Origin: Bacillus oleivorans
GTDB taxonomy: Bacteria > Bacillota > Bacilli > Bacillales > JC228
Length of the DNA stretch: 64,000 bases
Direction of reading: 5' to 3'
Assembly: GCF_900207585.1 (NCBI RefSeq)
Contig: NZ_OAOP01000007.1
Span: 124,001-188,000 of the forward strand
Made by a program: the position numbers and the translations under genes
In this document: positions 44,213-52,859 of the stretch, piece after piece
Layout: every line of letters begins with the position of its first letter
Position numbering within the stretch: the first letter of the stretch is position 1
Notes under the pieces: model-generated
Seen by the model: only the letters and a program-made list of their open reading frames with translations
Databases searched by the model: none
Told to the model about the DNA's origin: nothing

Positions 44213-44662
44213 ATGAATTATATATTTCGCTATGAGTCCCTGCTCTCAATTAAGGAAAAAGAGAAAGATCAGGCCAGAAACGACTATCAAGCTTCTATTA
44301 CCCAGTTCGAACAAGCAGCAAACCAGCTTTATGAATTGTTAAAGAAAAAAGAGGAGCTTGAAGCGAATCAAGAGTATGCCCTATCAACGTCTGGATTAAG
44401 TGTTCTTGAGATTAAGCAGCTGCAGCAATATCGAAAGAATCTCGAAGAAACCATTTCAATGGTGCAAAAAAAGGTTTCACAAGCGCGGCAAACTATGCAA
44501 ATTAAGCAGTTCGAATTACAAAAAAGTGACGTTGAAGTAAAGAAATATTCAAAATTAAAAGAACGAGATCAGATTCAGTTTCAGCTTCTTACCAAAAAAG
44601 AGGAAGCAAAAGGAATGGATGAGGCGGCTATCAGACAGTTTACGAATCTAAAATTCAGGTGA
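44213..44662 (+). CDS. fliJ: flagellar export chaperone FliJ
   Basis: A 149-residue, nearly all-helical coiled-coil protein (YRYESLLSIKEKEKDQARNDY N-terminus is typical), which sits in the FliI hexamer like the gamma stalk and escorts chaperones. ATG one base after the fliI stop; GGAGGAGGG precedes it. Its end overlaps the ribosome-binding region of ylxF. Confidence 0.94.
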   Translation: MNYIFRYESLLSIKEKEKDQARNDYQASITQFEQAANQLYELLKKKEELEANQEYALSTSGLSVLEIKQLQQYRKNLEETISMVQKKVSQARQTMQIKQFELQKSDVEVKKYSKLKERDQIQFQLLTKKEEAKGMDEAAIRQFTNLKFR

Positions 44663-44667
44663 AGCAA

Positions 44668-45261
44668 ATGGAAAAAGTGATTGATAGACATTTAAACGAA
44701 AAATCAGGCTCAAAAGGTAAACGATTCGTATTATGGATTATCCTGCCTTTGCTGCTCGTTCTAATAATTGGTCTGGCTGTTATGAGTATTTCAGGTATTA
44801 ATATTTTTGAAAAAGCAGAAGAGTTAAGCATTAACATTCCATTCCTGCCAAAACAAACCGATGAAGCCGAAAATCGGATTGAATCCAGTGAACTCATCGC
44901 CCTGCAGGGACAAATAAAGGATCAGGAATCACAAATGGATGAGCTAAAAAGCACGATATTGGAAAAAGATCAATCGATCGCAGAGCTGCAACAGGAAATT
45001 GAACAACAATCTCTTATTATTGAAGAACTAAGAGAGGTTCAAGAAGACAATAAACGAGAATTTAATGAAATTGTCTCGACTTTTGAATCGATGTCAGCGA
45101 AAAATGCGGCACCTATTTTAATAGAAATGGATGAGTTTGTTGCCCTGCAAATTTTATCACGGGTCGATGAAGAAACACTGGCATCCATTCTCGAGAATAT
45201 GCCGCCAGCAGATGCAGCCCGCTTTGCACAAAGCCTAACCGTTTTTATTCCAACTGAATAA
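44668..45261 (+). CDS. ylxF: YlxF, MotE-like flagellar membrane protein
   Basis: A 197-residue protein with a short basic N-terminus, one transmembrane segment (about residues 15-36, LWIILPLLLVLIIGLAVMSI), an extracytoplasmic coiled coil (about 70-130) and a C-terminal MgtE-N/MotE-like helical bundle (APILIEMDEFVALQILSRVDEETLASILENMPPADAARF). MotE proteins chaperone the stator subunit MotC in other bacteria; the role of YlxF in Bacillus is not established. ATG 44668 has AGGTGA five bases upstream; GTG 44659 would overlap fliJ. Confidence 0.88.
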   Translation: MEKVIDRHLNEKSGSKGKRFVLWIILPLLLVLIIGLAVMSISGINIFEKAEELSINIPFLPKQTDEAENRIESSELIALQGQIKDQESQMDELKSTILEKDQSIAELQQEIEQQSLIIEELREVQEDNKREFNEIVSTFESMSAKNAAPILIEMDEFVALQILSRVDEETLASILENMPPADAARFAQSLTVFIPTE

Positions 45262-45292
45262 AAAATACTCCCTGAAAGGAGGTGAAACATAG

Positions 45293-46585
45293 TTGAATGT
45301 AGCGAGTATACAAGCACCAGTTCAACTGTCACAGCATGCAGTTCATCATAGTGAATTTGGAAAAATAGAGGGATTTGCGACGTTTCTGCAAGCAGCCAAA
45401 GGACAAAGCTCGACCATACATAATGAACTTAGAAACGGCGAAACAATCTCTGATCAAGATGTAAAAGACTTACTAGCCTTGCTAACACTGGAAACGGGTT
45501 CAGACATAAATAGCCTCTCAGATTGGTTGAACGGTGAAGAGGATGCCATTCTTCAGCTTGATTCCCTAATGTTTGTAAAGGAAGAAGATATTCCATTTGA
45601 ACTGTTTGCCTTCTTACAGAATGTTACTGCCATGAATACTGAGGACTTGTTAAGCTTTTTAACAGAATACACAGGACAGGCAGGACAAATAGGTCAGATG
45701 GACATCAAGCAAGTGGCATCATTTGAAACCTGGGCACAAACAGCTGCTCAAATCGAATTAAGTATTTCAAAGGGAGAAGCCCCTAATGTGCTTAAAATTC
45801 TGGAAATGCTTAAAATGGTTGAACTAGCCGGAAGCCGTTTATCTCTTCCAGCAAAAGAAGCTGCAGCACTAGAACATTTACAGCAGTCGTTAGGCAAGAT
45901 CCGGGAAAATTTAGAAATCTTTCTTAAACAGTCAAAAAAACAGCCGCTATTTGACCGGATTCTAGAAAGCTATCAGGCAATGAAAAACTCGGGGAATGAG
46001 CTAACGAGTGAAAAACTTACATTAAATGCTGTTGCGAATGAAAAGCTCGCTGCAAACTCAGGATTGAATGAAAGCTCTGTTAAAGCATTCGAAGGGAATT
46101 TGTCCTTTTTGACGCAAATCAAACAGCCAATTGTTACCAATAGTCAAACGAATACAAAGCCAGTTTCCTTTGAGCAATTCACAGAAATGCTCACAAAGAT
46201 GATACAAAAAAGCAGTTTCTCTCATTTAGAGGGAACACAAAAGCTGTTGGTTAAATTGCATCCGGAACATCTTGGAACGCTAAGAATCGAACTGGTAAGA
46301 CAAGATGGAATAATTACAGCAAAGCTTTTAACGTCGACTCAGGCAGCAAAGGAACTAATAGAATCCCAGCTTCAAGGATTTAGAAATGCAATGGGACAAG
46401 CTGTTCAAATCGATAAGATCGAGGTTATAGAGAATTACACACAACCGCAAGAACGTTCTTTCTATAACAAGGAACAAGAACACAAGCAGCAATCAGGACA
46501 ACAGCAAAACAAACATAAAAATAACAGCCAGTCTGAAAATGAACAGATTCAGTTTCAAGATGTGTTATTTGAATTAATAGTGTAG
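45293..46585 (+). CDS. fliK: flagellar hook-length control protein FliK
   Basis: A 430-residue molecular ruler and substrate-specificity switch partner of FlhB. The N-terminal two thirds are helical and Gln/Glu-rich. The C-terminal Flg_hook domain is clear from LLVKLHPEHLGTLRIELVRQDGIITAKLL and the following helix; a low-complexity Q/N/K tail (QQSGQQQNKHKNNSQSENEQ) ends the protein. The TTG start at 45293 has a perfect AAAGGAGGTGA Shine-Dalgarno. flgD follows. Confidence 0.93.
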   Translation: MNVASIQAPVQLSQHAVHHSEFGKIEGFATFLQAAKGQSSTIHNELRNGETISDQDVKDLLALLTLETGSDINSLSDWLNGEEDAILQLDSLMFVKEEDIPFELFAFLQNVTAMNTEDLLSFLTEYTGQAGQIGQMDIKQVASFETWAQTAAQIELSISKGEAPNVLKILEMLKMVELAGSRLSLPAKEAAALEHLQQSLGKIRENLEIFLKQSKKQPLFDRILESYQAMKNSGNELTSEKLTLNAVANEKLAANSGLNESSVKAFEGNLSFLTQIKQPIVTNSQTNTKPVSFEQFTEMLTKMIQKSSFSHLEGTQKLLVKLHPEHLGTLRIELVRQDGIITAKLLTSTQAAKELIESQLQGFRNAMGQAVQIDKIEVIENYTQPQERSFYNKEQEHKQQSGQQQNKHKNNSQSENEQIQFQDVLFELIV

Positions 46586-46597
46586 GCGGGTGATAGG

Positions 46598-47233
46598 ATG
46601 ACAAACACGATTCATCCCTCTTTACTTTTATCTTCGGTTCAGTCGGAAAGAGAAGTGAAAGATGGAAGCAGTCTTGGCAAGGACGAGTTTTTACAGATTT
46701 TAATCACACAGCTTCAGAATCAAGACCCTACGAATCCGATGCAAGACAGGGAATTTATCGCGCAGATGGCGACGTTTTCGAGCCTGGAGCAAATGATGAA
46801 TCTTTCCGAGTCGTTTGACAAATTTGTTCAGCAGGAGCTCACGTCTTCTCTATTAAACTATCAGCAGTTAATTGGGAAGGATGTTTCCTATGTGCAAATC
46901 TTGGAAGGCAAAGAAGGACTAGAAGTTGTAGAGGGAAAGGGTAAGGTACTAGGCATTGAATTCATTGAAGGACAAATTTTATTGAATCTGGAAGATGGTA
47001 CGACGATTACCCCTGGTGATTTAACGGAGATTAATCAATTCTCAACTCCACAGTCCATTGTAGATGCGAGCCATATGATTGGTCTAACTGTAACTTGGCT
47101 TGATGAAGCTGGTACTGAAATAACATCTTTGATTGAAGCGGTTTCTTATAAAAACGGCGAGCTCAAATTTTTGACTGCGGATGAAAAAAGTATCACACAA
47201 GATCAAATAGTAAAAGTGCTGCAGGGAGAATGA
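46598..47233 (+). CDS. flgD: flagellar hook assembly protein FlgD (YlxG)
   Basis: A 211-residue hook-cap protein that guides polymerisation of FlgE. It has the conserved N-terminal LGKDEFLQILITQLQNQDPTNPMQDREFIAQMATFSSLEQMMNL and a C-terminal beta-rich part (LIGKDVSYVQILEGKEGLEVVEGKGKVLGI). GGCGGGTGA precedes the ATG. It lies between fliK and the TIGR02530-type gene. Confidence 0.95.
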   Translation: MTNTIHPSLLLSSVQSEREVKDGSSLGKDEFLQILITQLQNQDPTNPMQDREFIAQMATFSSLEQMMNLSESFDKFVQQELTSSLLNYQQLIGKDVSYVQILEGKEGLEVVEGKGKVLGIEFIEGQILLNLEDGTTITPGDLTEINQFSTPQSIVDASHMIGLTVTWLDEAGTEITSLIEAVSYKNGELKFLTADEKSITQDQIVKVLQGE

Positions 47234-47239
47234 GAAAAG

Positions 47240-47626
47240 ATGAAACCAATTTATGTTTCTAATTTTCCTAAGCTGCCAATAGTTCAAACCAGTAAAACTC
47301 AACCGCAGCCAAGCCAAGCACAAGGAAGCTCATTTTCCAATCATTTAAAAGAGGCTATTCAGCAGCAATCAGGCTTAAAAGCCAGTAAGCATGCAATGGA
47401 ACGAATGAATGAGAGAGGGATTCAGCTCGATGAATCAAGCTGGTCCAAATTGCAAAGTAAAGTGCTAGAAGCAAAACAGATGGGATTGAAAGAATCCCTG
47501 GTGTTAATGAAAGATTCAGCTTTTATCGTGAGTGCCAACAACGAAACGATTATTACAGCAATGTCACGGAAGGAAGCTAATGAACAGATCTTTACAAATA
47601 TCACGGGAACTATTGTATTGGAATAA
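47240..47626 (+). CDS. TIGR02530-type flagellar operon protein
   Basis: A 128-residue protein with a conserved C-terminal two thirds: SKHAMERMNERGIQLDESSWSKL ... KQMGLKESLVLMKDSAFIVSANNETIITAM. This is the pattern of the small flagellar-operon family found next to flgD/flgE in many Bacillaceae and Clostridia. The N-terminus is Gln/Ser/Pro-rich and probably disordered. Molecular function unknown; position between the hook cap and hook genes suggests a hook-assembly role. As I recall B. subtilis 168 lacks it here. Starts 6 bases after flgD. Confidence 0.85.
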   Translation: MKPIYVSNFPKLPIVQTSKTQPQPSQAQGSSFSNHLKEAIQQQSGLKASKHAMERMNERGIQLDESSWSKLQSKVLEAKQMGLKESLVLMKDSAFIVSANNETIITAMSRKEANEQIFTNITGTIVLE

Positions 47627-47708
47627 GCCTGGACCAATAACGGAGGGCTTAAAGCTGCCGACTGACAGAAGCAGCTAATTGAATAATTTCTAGAGAGGAG
47701 AATGAAGA

Positions 47709-48890
47709 ATGCTTCGTTCGATGTATTCAGGAATAAGCGGATTAAAGAACTTTCAAACCAAGCTTGATGTAATTGGAAATAACATTGCCAACGTAAACAC
47801 ATATGGCTTCAAAAAAGGAAGAGTCACCTTTAAAGACACAATGAACCAAACGATGGCAGGTGCTACGGCTGCCCAAGGAAATATGGGGGGTAAAAACCCG
47901 ATGCAGGTTGGTCTGGGAGCAACATTAAGTTCAATTGACACGATTGATACCCAAGGAAGCTTGCAAACGACTGGCAGATCGCTGGATTTAGCGATTAACG
48001 GTGACGGTTACTTTGTTGTCGCACAAGGAGAATCATTGTTCTACACTCGTGCAGGGAACTTTTATCTGGATGATGAAGGAACGCTTGTTACGGCTGATGG
48101 ATATAAAGTGCAATCCTATCAAAATGGTGTGTTAAACGACATTATGATCAACGTGAATGCGGCGCTTCCGGCAAGGCAAACAACTGAGATTGTATTAGCG
48201 GGTAACTTACCAAATGATGCTGTTGGAACACAAAGTATTTCGCAACAAATAAAAATTATTGATTCACTCGGCCAATCTCACACCATTGATGTTGAAATAG
48301 CTCCTAATGCAACTCAAGGGGACTGGGATATTACATTTACTAATAACCAACTTGGTTCTAGTTCTACTCCTACTACTGTTAGATTTCAAGCAGGAGATCC
48401 GACTACAGTCACTATTCCACTAGATACTAACAACGATGGAAATGCAGAGTCTGTTACGTTTGCATTAGATATTAGTGGTCTAACCAACAATCCAGGCTCC
48501 ATCACAGCAATGGCAACAGCAGACGGTAATACGGCTGGAGCTTTAGAAAGCTATAACATTGGCGGATACGGTGAAATTAACGGAGTATACTCCAATGGAC
48601 TCGTTGTAAATCTTGGTCAATTAGCATTAGCTAAATTCAGTAACCCTTCAGGTTTGGAGAAGGCTGGAAATAATCTTTACCGTGAAAGTGTTAACTCCGG
48701 CCGGCCAAATAATGGCGTACCTGGCGAGGGATTCGGGTCGATTGCATCCAGTTCACTTGAAATGTCAAATGTGGATCTTTCGGAAGAGTTTACGGAAATG
48801 ATCGTTGCGCAACGCGGATTCCAGGCTAACACACGAATTATTACAACTTCGGATGAGATCCTCCAAGAACTCGTAAACTTAAAACGGTAG
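47709..48890 (+). CDS. flgE: flagellar hook protein FlgE
   Basis: A 393-residue hook subunit. The N-terminal axial helix is MLRSMYSGISGLKNFQTKLDVIGNNIANVNTYGFKKGRV, followed by the D1 strands (GRSLDLAINGDGYFVV), an inserted domain and the C-terminal SSLEMSNVDLSEEFTEMIVAQRGFQANTRII. It is about 130 residues longer than the 264-residue B. subtilis FlgE as I recall it; the extra residues (about 150-290) form a D2-like exposed domain with a LDTNNDGNAES loop. AGAGAGGAGAATGAAG precedes the ATG. A stable stem-loop follows the stop. Confidence 0.95.
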   Translation: MLRSMYSGISGLKNFQTKLDVIGNNIANVNTYGFKKGRVTFKDTMNQTMAGATAAQGNMGGKNPMQVGLGATLSSIDTIDTQGSLQTTGRSLDLAINGDGYFVVAQGESLFYTRAGNFYLDDEGTLVTADGYKVQSYQNGVLNDIMINVNAALPARQTTEIVLAGNLPNDAVGTQSISQQIKIIDSLGQSHTIDVEIAPNATQGDWDITFTNNQLGSSSTPTTVRFQAGDPTTVTIPLDTNNDGNAESVTFALDISGLTNNPGSITAMATADGNTAGALESYNIGGYGEINGVYSNGLVVNLGQLALAKFSNPSGLEKAGNNLYRESVNSGRPNNGVPGEGFGSIASSSLEMSNVDLSEEFTEMIVAQRGFQANTRIITTSDEILQELVNLKR

Positions 48891-48901
48891 TAAAGGAGGG
48901 A

Positions 48902-48931
48902 GGAGGCCGGTCCTTTCATAACCCGGCCTCC
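48902..48931 (+). promoter_or_regulatory. stable stem-loop between flgE and swrD
   Basis: A perfect 9-bp GC-rich stem GGAGGCCGG / CCGGCCTCC with a 12-base loop, no T-run after it. An AAGGAGGGA Shine-Dalgarno precedes it (48893-48901) and the swrD GTG follows 8 bases behind it (48940). Folding would place Shine-Dalgarno and start at normal distance. Confidence 0.75.
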
Positions 48932-48939
48932 GCTTAATC

Positions 48940-49161
48940 GTGATAACACTGACAAAACTAAATGGAAAAGAATTTTCTCTTCATGCTGTGTATATTGAGA
49001 CGATTGAAGCTTTTCCGGATTGTACCATTACCCTGACAAATGGAAAGAAATTTGTAGTTAAAGAGTCTGTTGAAGAAGTTGAGAAACGCATCGAAGCCTT
49101 TTATATGAGGGTAGGCTTATTCCGTGTAATGGCACAAGGAGGGGAGCTTCATGAACAATAA
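48940..49161 (+). CDS. swrD: swarming motility protein SwrD (YlzI/FlbD family)
   Basis: A 73-residue FlbD-family protein: ITLTKLNGKEFSLHAVYIETIEAFPDCTITLTNGKKFVVKESVEEV matches the family's LTRLNGxxFxLN...IExIExxPDTxIxLxNGKK. In B. subtilis SwrD raises flagellar motor torque. GTG at 48940 has no Shine-Dalgarno in the usual place; the only one lies before a hairpin. The C-terminal end overlaps fliL by 11 bases. Confidence 0.9.
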   Translation: MITLTKLNGKEFSLHAVYIETIEAFPDCTITLTNGKKFVVKESVEEVEKRIEAFYMRVGLFRVMAQGGELHEQ

Positions 49162-49582
49162 ATTGTTAACTACGTTATTTGCACTTCTATTAGCTGTCGT
49201 TTTAGTAGGAGCAGGTGCTCTGTTAGTCCTATTAAAGTTTGATAGAGAAGGAGAGGCTGAGTCGAAAGCCGCATCCATTGATGAAGTGCTGGAAGCATCT
49301 GTTGACATCCCAGAAATTACAACCAATCTGTTAAGCGGGGATTTCATCCGAATCGCTTTTAAAATCCAAACAGACAGTACAGAAACAAAAGAAGAGTTAG
49401 AGAAACGATCTTTTCAGGTTAATAACTTAATTATTAAAAAGCTTGCCAATATGGAGGCTGCCGATTTTCAAGGGAGTCAAGGAAAAATTGACTTAGAAGA
49501 TTCCCTTAAGTCAGAAATTAATGACCTTTTAACAAAAGGTGAAATTGTGCAGGTGTATATAACCTCTAGTGTTCTCCAATAG
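49151..49582 (+). CDS. fliL: flagellar basal body protein FliL
   Basis: A 143-residue protein with one N-terminal transmembrane segment (LLTTLFALLLAVVLVGAGALLVLL, about 4-27) and an extracytoplasmic SPFH/stomatin-like domain (ITTNLLSGDFIRIAFKIQTDS...). FliL rings surround the stator and support torque. ATG 49151 overlaps swrD; GGAGGGGAGC is its Shine-Dalgarno. Confidence 0.94.
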   Translation: MNNKLLTTLFALLLAVVLVGAGALLVLLKFDREGEAESKAASIDEVLEASVDIPEITTNLLSGDFIRIAFKIQTDSTETKEELEKRSFQVNNLIIKKLANMEAADFQGSQGKIDLEDSLKSEINDLLTKGEIVQVYITSSVLQ

Positions 49583-49611
49583 AAGAAGCAAGGCAGTATG
49601 GGGGTGAAGAG

Positions 49612-50610
49612 ATGTCAAGTGAAATACTTTCCCAAAATGAAATAGACGCCCTCCTCTCAGCATTATCTACAGGCGAAATGGATGCAGATGAGCTGAAAAA
49701 GGAGCAAGCTGAGAAAAAGGTAAGGGTTTATGATTTTAAAAGGGCGTTACGGTTTTCTAAAGACCAAATCAGAAGTTTAACACGGGTTCATGAAAACTTT
49801 GCACGTCTGCTTACGACCTTTTTTTCGGCACAACTTAGAACTTACGTCCAAATTTCGGTAGCTTCTGCGGACCAAATTCCCTATGAGGAATTTATTCGAT
49901 CCATCCCCAAAATGACGATTCTAAATGTGTACGAAGTACCGCCTCTTGATGGGCGGATCATTATGGAAATCAATCCAAATGTTGCGTATGCGATGGTAGA
50001 TCGTGTGCTTGGCGGAAAAGGAATAAGCTTGAACAAGGTAGACACCTTAACTGAAATTGAAACAAGGATCATGAAGAATTTATTTGAAAGAGCGATCGAA
50101 AACTTGGCAGAGGCCTGGTCAACCATTACCGAAATTGATCCGATTTTGTCTGATTTTGAGGTAAATCCTCAGTTTTTACAGATGGTATCACCGAATGAGA
50201 CCGTTGTGGTTATTTCGCTTAACACGGTCATTGGCGAGTCAAGCGGCATGATTAATATTTGTATTCCGCACGTTGTACTTGAACCGATCATCCCAAAGTT
50301 ATCTGTTCACTATTGGATGCAAACCGCAAAAAAGGAAATGCAGCCTGAGGATCTTCAATCGCTTGAAAAAAACATCAGAAAAACGGAAGTTCCGATTGCG
50401 GCCATATTAGGTTCTGCTGACATATCGATTGAGGATTTTCTTTCTTTAGATATAGGTGATGTCATTCAATTAAACCAGAAAATCGACGAACCCTTGCAAG
50501 TTATTGTGGAAGGAATTCCAAAGTTTATTGCACAGCCAGGCAATTATCATCAAAAAATAGCAGTCCAAATTTTAGACACCTACAAAGGGGGAGATGAAGA
50601 TGATGAGTGA
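49612..50610 (+). CDS. fliM: flagellar motor switch protein FliM
   Basis: A 332-residue C-ring protein. The N-terminal CheY-P-binding peptide LSQNEIDALLSAL is followed by a CheC-like middle domain and a C-terminal SpoA/FliN domain (EVPIAAILGSADISIEDFLSLDIGDVIQLNQ). ATG after GGGGTGAAGAG. Overlaps fliY by a few codons. Confidence 0.97.
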   Translation: MSSEILSQNEIDALLSALSTGEMDADELKKEQAEKKVRVYDFKRALRFSKDQIRSLTRVHENFARLLTTFFSAQLRTYVQISVASADQIPYEEFIRSIPKMTILNVYEVPPLDGRIIMEINPNVAYAMVDRVLGGKGISLNKVDTLTEIETRIMKNLFERAIENLAEAWSTITEIDPILSDFEVNPQFLQMVSPNETVVVISLNTVIGESSGMINICIPHVVLEPIIPKLSVHYWMQTAKKEMQPEDLQSLEKNIRKTEVPIAAILGSADISIEDFLSLDIGDVIQLNQKIDEPLQVIVEGIPKFIAQPGNYHQKIAVQILDTYKGGDEDDE

Positions 50611-51763
50611 TGGCATGCTCTCTCAAGACGAAATCGATGCTTTGTTAAAAGGATCGAACTTAAATGACACAGATGAATCCGCAGATCCTGTTCTTGATGT
50701 GAAGGATTATTTTAATGACATGGAACTAGATGCCTTAGGAGAAATTGGAAATATATCCTTCGGAAGTTCTGCTACTGCTCTATCCACTCTCTTAAATCAG
50801 AAGGTAGAGATTACAACTCCTTCTGTGAGTTTAGTAGAGAAACGGAAATTATCTGAAGAATTCCCTCATCCTTATGTGGCGATAGAAGTTCAATATACGG
50901 ATGGATTTTCAGGATCTAACCTGCTTGTGATCAGGCAAAATGATGCAGCTATTATCGCTGACCTGATGCTGGGAGGCGAGGGCAAGCCTGAAAATACGGA
51001 CTTAGGGGAAATTCAGGTAAGTGCCGTTCAAGAAGCGATGAATCAGATGATGGGGTCTGCTGCGACATCGATGTCGACGATTTTTAATAAAAGAATTGAT
51101 ATCTCTCCTCCGGTCGTTGAATTGTTGGATGTTCCGCAAGGGGAAGGGACAGAGAAAATCCCAAATGATAACTACATTGTTAAGGTATCCTTCCGTTTAA
51201 CCATTGGGACGTTAATTGACTCCAATATTATGCAGTTACTGCCAATTGAGTTTGCAAAATCAATGACAGAAGAGCTATTGAATCCACCAGCGGGAAATAT
51301 TAGTGAGCATGAGTTTGCAAAAGAGCAAAGTGATGAAATTTTGCAGGAGGTGGTCCAATCGGTGGAACCACAATCTCAACCTATTCAAGATTCCTTGTCT
51401 GGTAATCAAGCAAATCAGTCAAGTAAGCAGGGAGCACTTGAGAAAAATGTGCAGCCGGCAGTATTTACTAGTTTTGAAGAGTTTAAGCCTGCGCAAACCG
51501 AAACAAAAAACTTAAATATGCTGCTTGATATCCCTTTACAAGTTACGGTTGAATTAGGACGGACGAAACGGTCTGTTAGAGAAATATTGGAGCTTTCATC
51601 AGGGTCCATTTTAGAATTAGACAAGCTTGCTGGAGAACCAATCGACATTCTGATTAATAACCGTTTAATTGCACAAGGAGAAGTTGTTGTCATTGATGAA
51701 AATTTTGGAGTTCGCGTAACGGATATCCTTAGTCAAAGCGACCGATTAAAAAAATTACGATAA
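50603..51763 (+). CDS. fliY: flagellar motor switch phosphatase FliY
   Basis: A 386-residue Firmicute C-ring protein combining a CheY-P-binding N-peptide (MLSQDEIDALLKGSN), two CheC-type phosphatase motifs (ELDALGEIGNISFGSSATALS and EIQVSAVQEAMNQMMGSAATSMS), a Gln/Ser-rich linker (about 230-300) and a FliN domain (LLDIPLQVTVELGRTKRSVREILELSSGSILELD). Of the clustered ATGs, 50603 (MSDGMLSQDEI) has the best distance to GGGGGAG; 50594 and 50600 are alternatives. It dephosphorylates CheY-P at the switch. Confidence 0.96.
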   Translation: MSDGMLSQDEIDALLKGSNLNDTDESADPVLDVKDYFNDMELDALGEIGNISFGSSATALSTLLNQKVEITTPSVSLVEKRKLSEEFPHPYVAIEVQYTDGFSGSNLLVIRQNDAAIIADLMLGGEGKPENTDLGEIQVSAVQEAMNQMMGSAATSMSTIFNKRIDISPPVVELLDVPQGEGTEKIPNDNYIVKVSFRLTIGTLIDSNIMQLLPIEFAKSMTEELLNPPAGNISEHEFAKEQSDEILQEVVQSVEPQSQPIQDSLSGNQANQSSKQGALEKNVQPAVFTSFEEFKPAQTETKNLNMLLDIPLQVTVELGRTKRSVREILELSSGSILELDKLAGEPIDILINNRLIAQGEVVVIDENFGVRVTDILSQSDRLKKLR

Positions 51764-51796
51764 TACTATACAGACCAAGCTTAGGAGGTTACGAAT

Positions 51797-52159
51797 ATGG
51801 GACAAAAAATTTTAGTAGTGGATGATGCAGCATTTATGCGAATGATGATTAAAGATATATTAACGAAAAATGGGTTCGATGTAGTAGCTGAAGCAGAAAA
51901 TGGAGCGCAAGCCGTGGAAAAATTCAAGGAACATCATCCTGACTTAGTGACAATGGATATTACAATGCCGGAGTTGGATGGGATTTCTGCGTTAAAAGAA
52001 ATTAAGAAGCTAAATAGTGATGCAAAAGTTATTATGTGTTCAGCGATGGGTCAGCAAGCCATGGTAATCGATGCAATCCAGGCAGGAGCTAAAGACTTTA
52101 TTGTAAAACCTTTTCAAGCCGATCGGGTGATAGAGGCCATCAGAAAAACCCTGGGATAA
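51797..52159 (+). CDS. cheY: chemotaxis response regulator CheY
   Basis: A 120-residue single receiver domain with the acid pair D9/D10, phosphorylation site D54 (VTMDITMPELDG) and K104 (FIVKPF). Phosphorylated by CheA, it binds FliM; in Bacillus CheY-P promotes counterclockwise rotation. TTAGGAGGT precedes the ATG. Embedded between fliY and fliZ, as in B. subtilis. Confidence 0.97.
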   Translation: MGQKILVVDDAAFMRMMIKDILTKNGFDVVAEAENGAQAVEKFKEHHPDLVTMDITMPELDGISALKEIKKLNSDAKVIMCSAMGQQAMVIDAIQAGAKDFIVKPFQADRVIEAIRKTLG

Positions 52160-52217
52160 TGAGCCGAGCGTTTATGGTTGAAGAGTTTCAAGGTTTTCAA
52201 GAAAGGAAGGTGCAGCA

Positions 52218-52859
52218 ATGAAAAAACGGAGACAGGTCATTTTCTTATTTTTTATACTATTCTTTTTGGGTGTCCTTCCTTTCCAAACGGTTTCAACTGT
52301 TAAGGCTGATACAACGAGTGTTAAAGAATGGCTTGAGAATCCAGAACAATCTGAATCTCCTTCCCAAACTTCAACAGAAGAGGGGGCTCCCCCTGCTCAG
52401 GTAGGCATATCGATTCTTGATGTGATTAAAATGATTTTTTCTACTGTTTTGGTTATTACTCTTCTCTTGTTTGTCCTAAAGTGGGTGCAAAAAAAGGGCA
52501 GAAACTTCGCGAACCATGGGGTCATCGAAAACTTAGGGGGGACGACACTAGGGAATCAAAAAAGCATTCAGCTTGTAAAAATTGGAAATAGAGTTTACAT
52601 AGTTGGGGTAGGAGAGACAGTCACTCTATTAAAAGAAATTGAAGATGAAGAAGAAATAAGAGAACTTTTTGAATCCCAGCAGAATCAGCCCAAGGAGTCT
52701 GTAAAGGGATGGAGTGAGTTGTTCATTGGAAAAAAAGACACCAAGCAAGATAGCCGTTTTTTGGATTCATTAAAAAACGAGCTTTTAAAGGTGAAACAGG
52801 ATCGTAAAAAAGTAATCGATGAGTGGAAGGGAAAAAGGGGTCAAGACCATCATGAATGA
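52218..52859 (+). CDS. fliZ: flagellar biosynthesis protein FliZ (FliO-type)
   Basis: A 213-residue export-gate assembly factor. An N-terminal signal peptide (KKRRQVIFLFFILFFLGVLPF...ADTT), a periplasmic-side acidic stretch, one transmembrane helix (about 73-93, MIFSTVLVITLLLFVLKWV) and a cytosolic FliO domain (IENLGGTTLGNQKSIQLVKIGNRVYIVGVGETVTLL) are visible. FliO helps the FliP ring form. AAAGGAAGGTG precedes the ATG; overlaps fliP slightly. Confidence 0.93.
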   Translation: MKKRRQVIFLFFILFFLGVLPFQTVSTVKADTTSVKEWLENPEQSESPSQTSTEEGAPPAQVGISILDVIKMIFSTVLVITLLLFVLKWVQKKGRNFANHGVIENLGGTTLGNQKSIQLVKIGNRVYIVGVGETVTLLKEIEDEEEIRELFESQQNQPKESVKGWSELFIGKKDTKQDSRFLDSLKNELLKVKQDRKKVIDEWKGKRGQDHHE

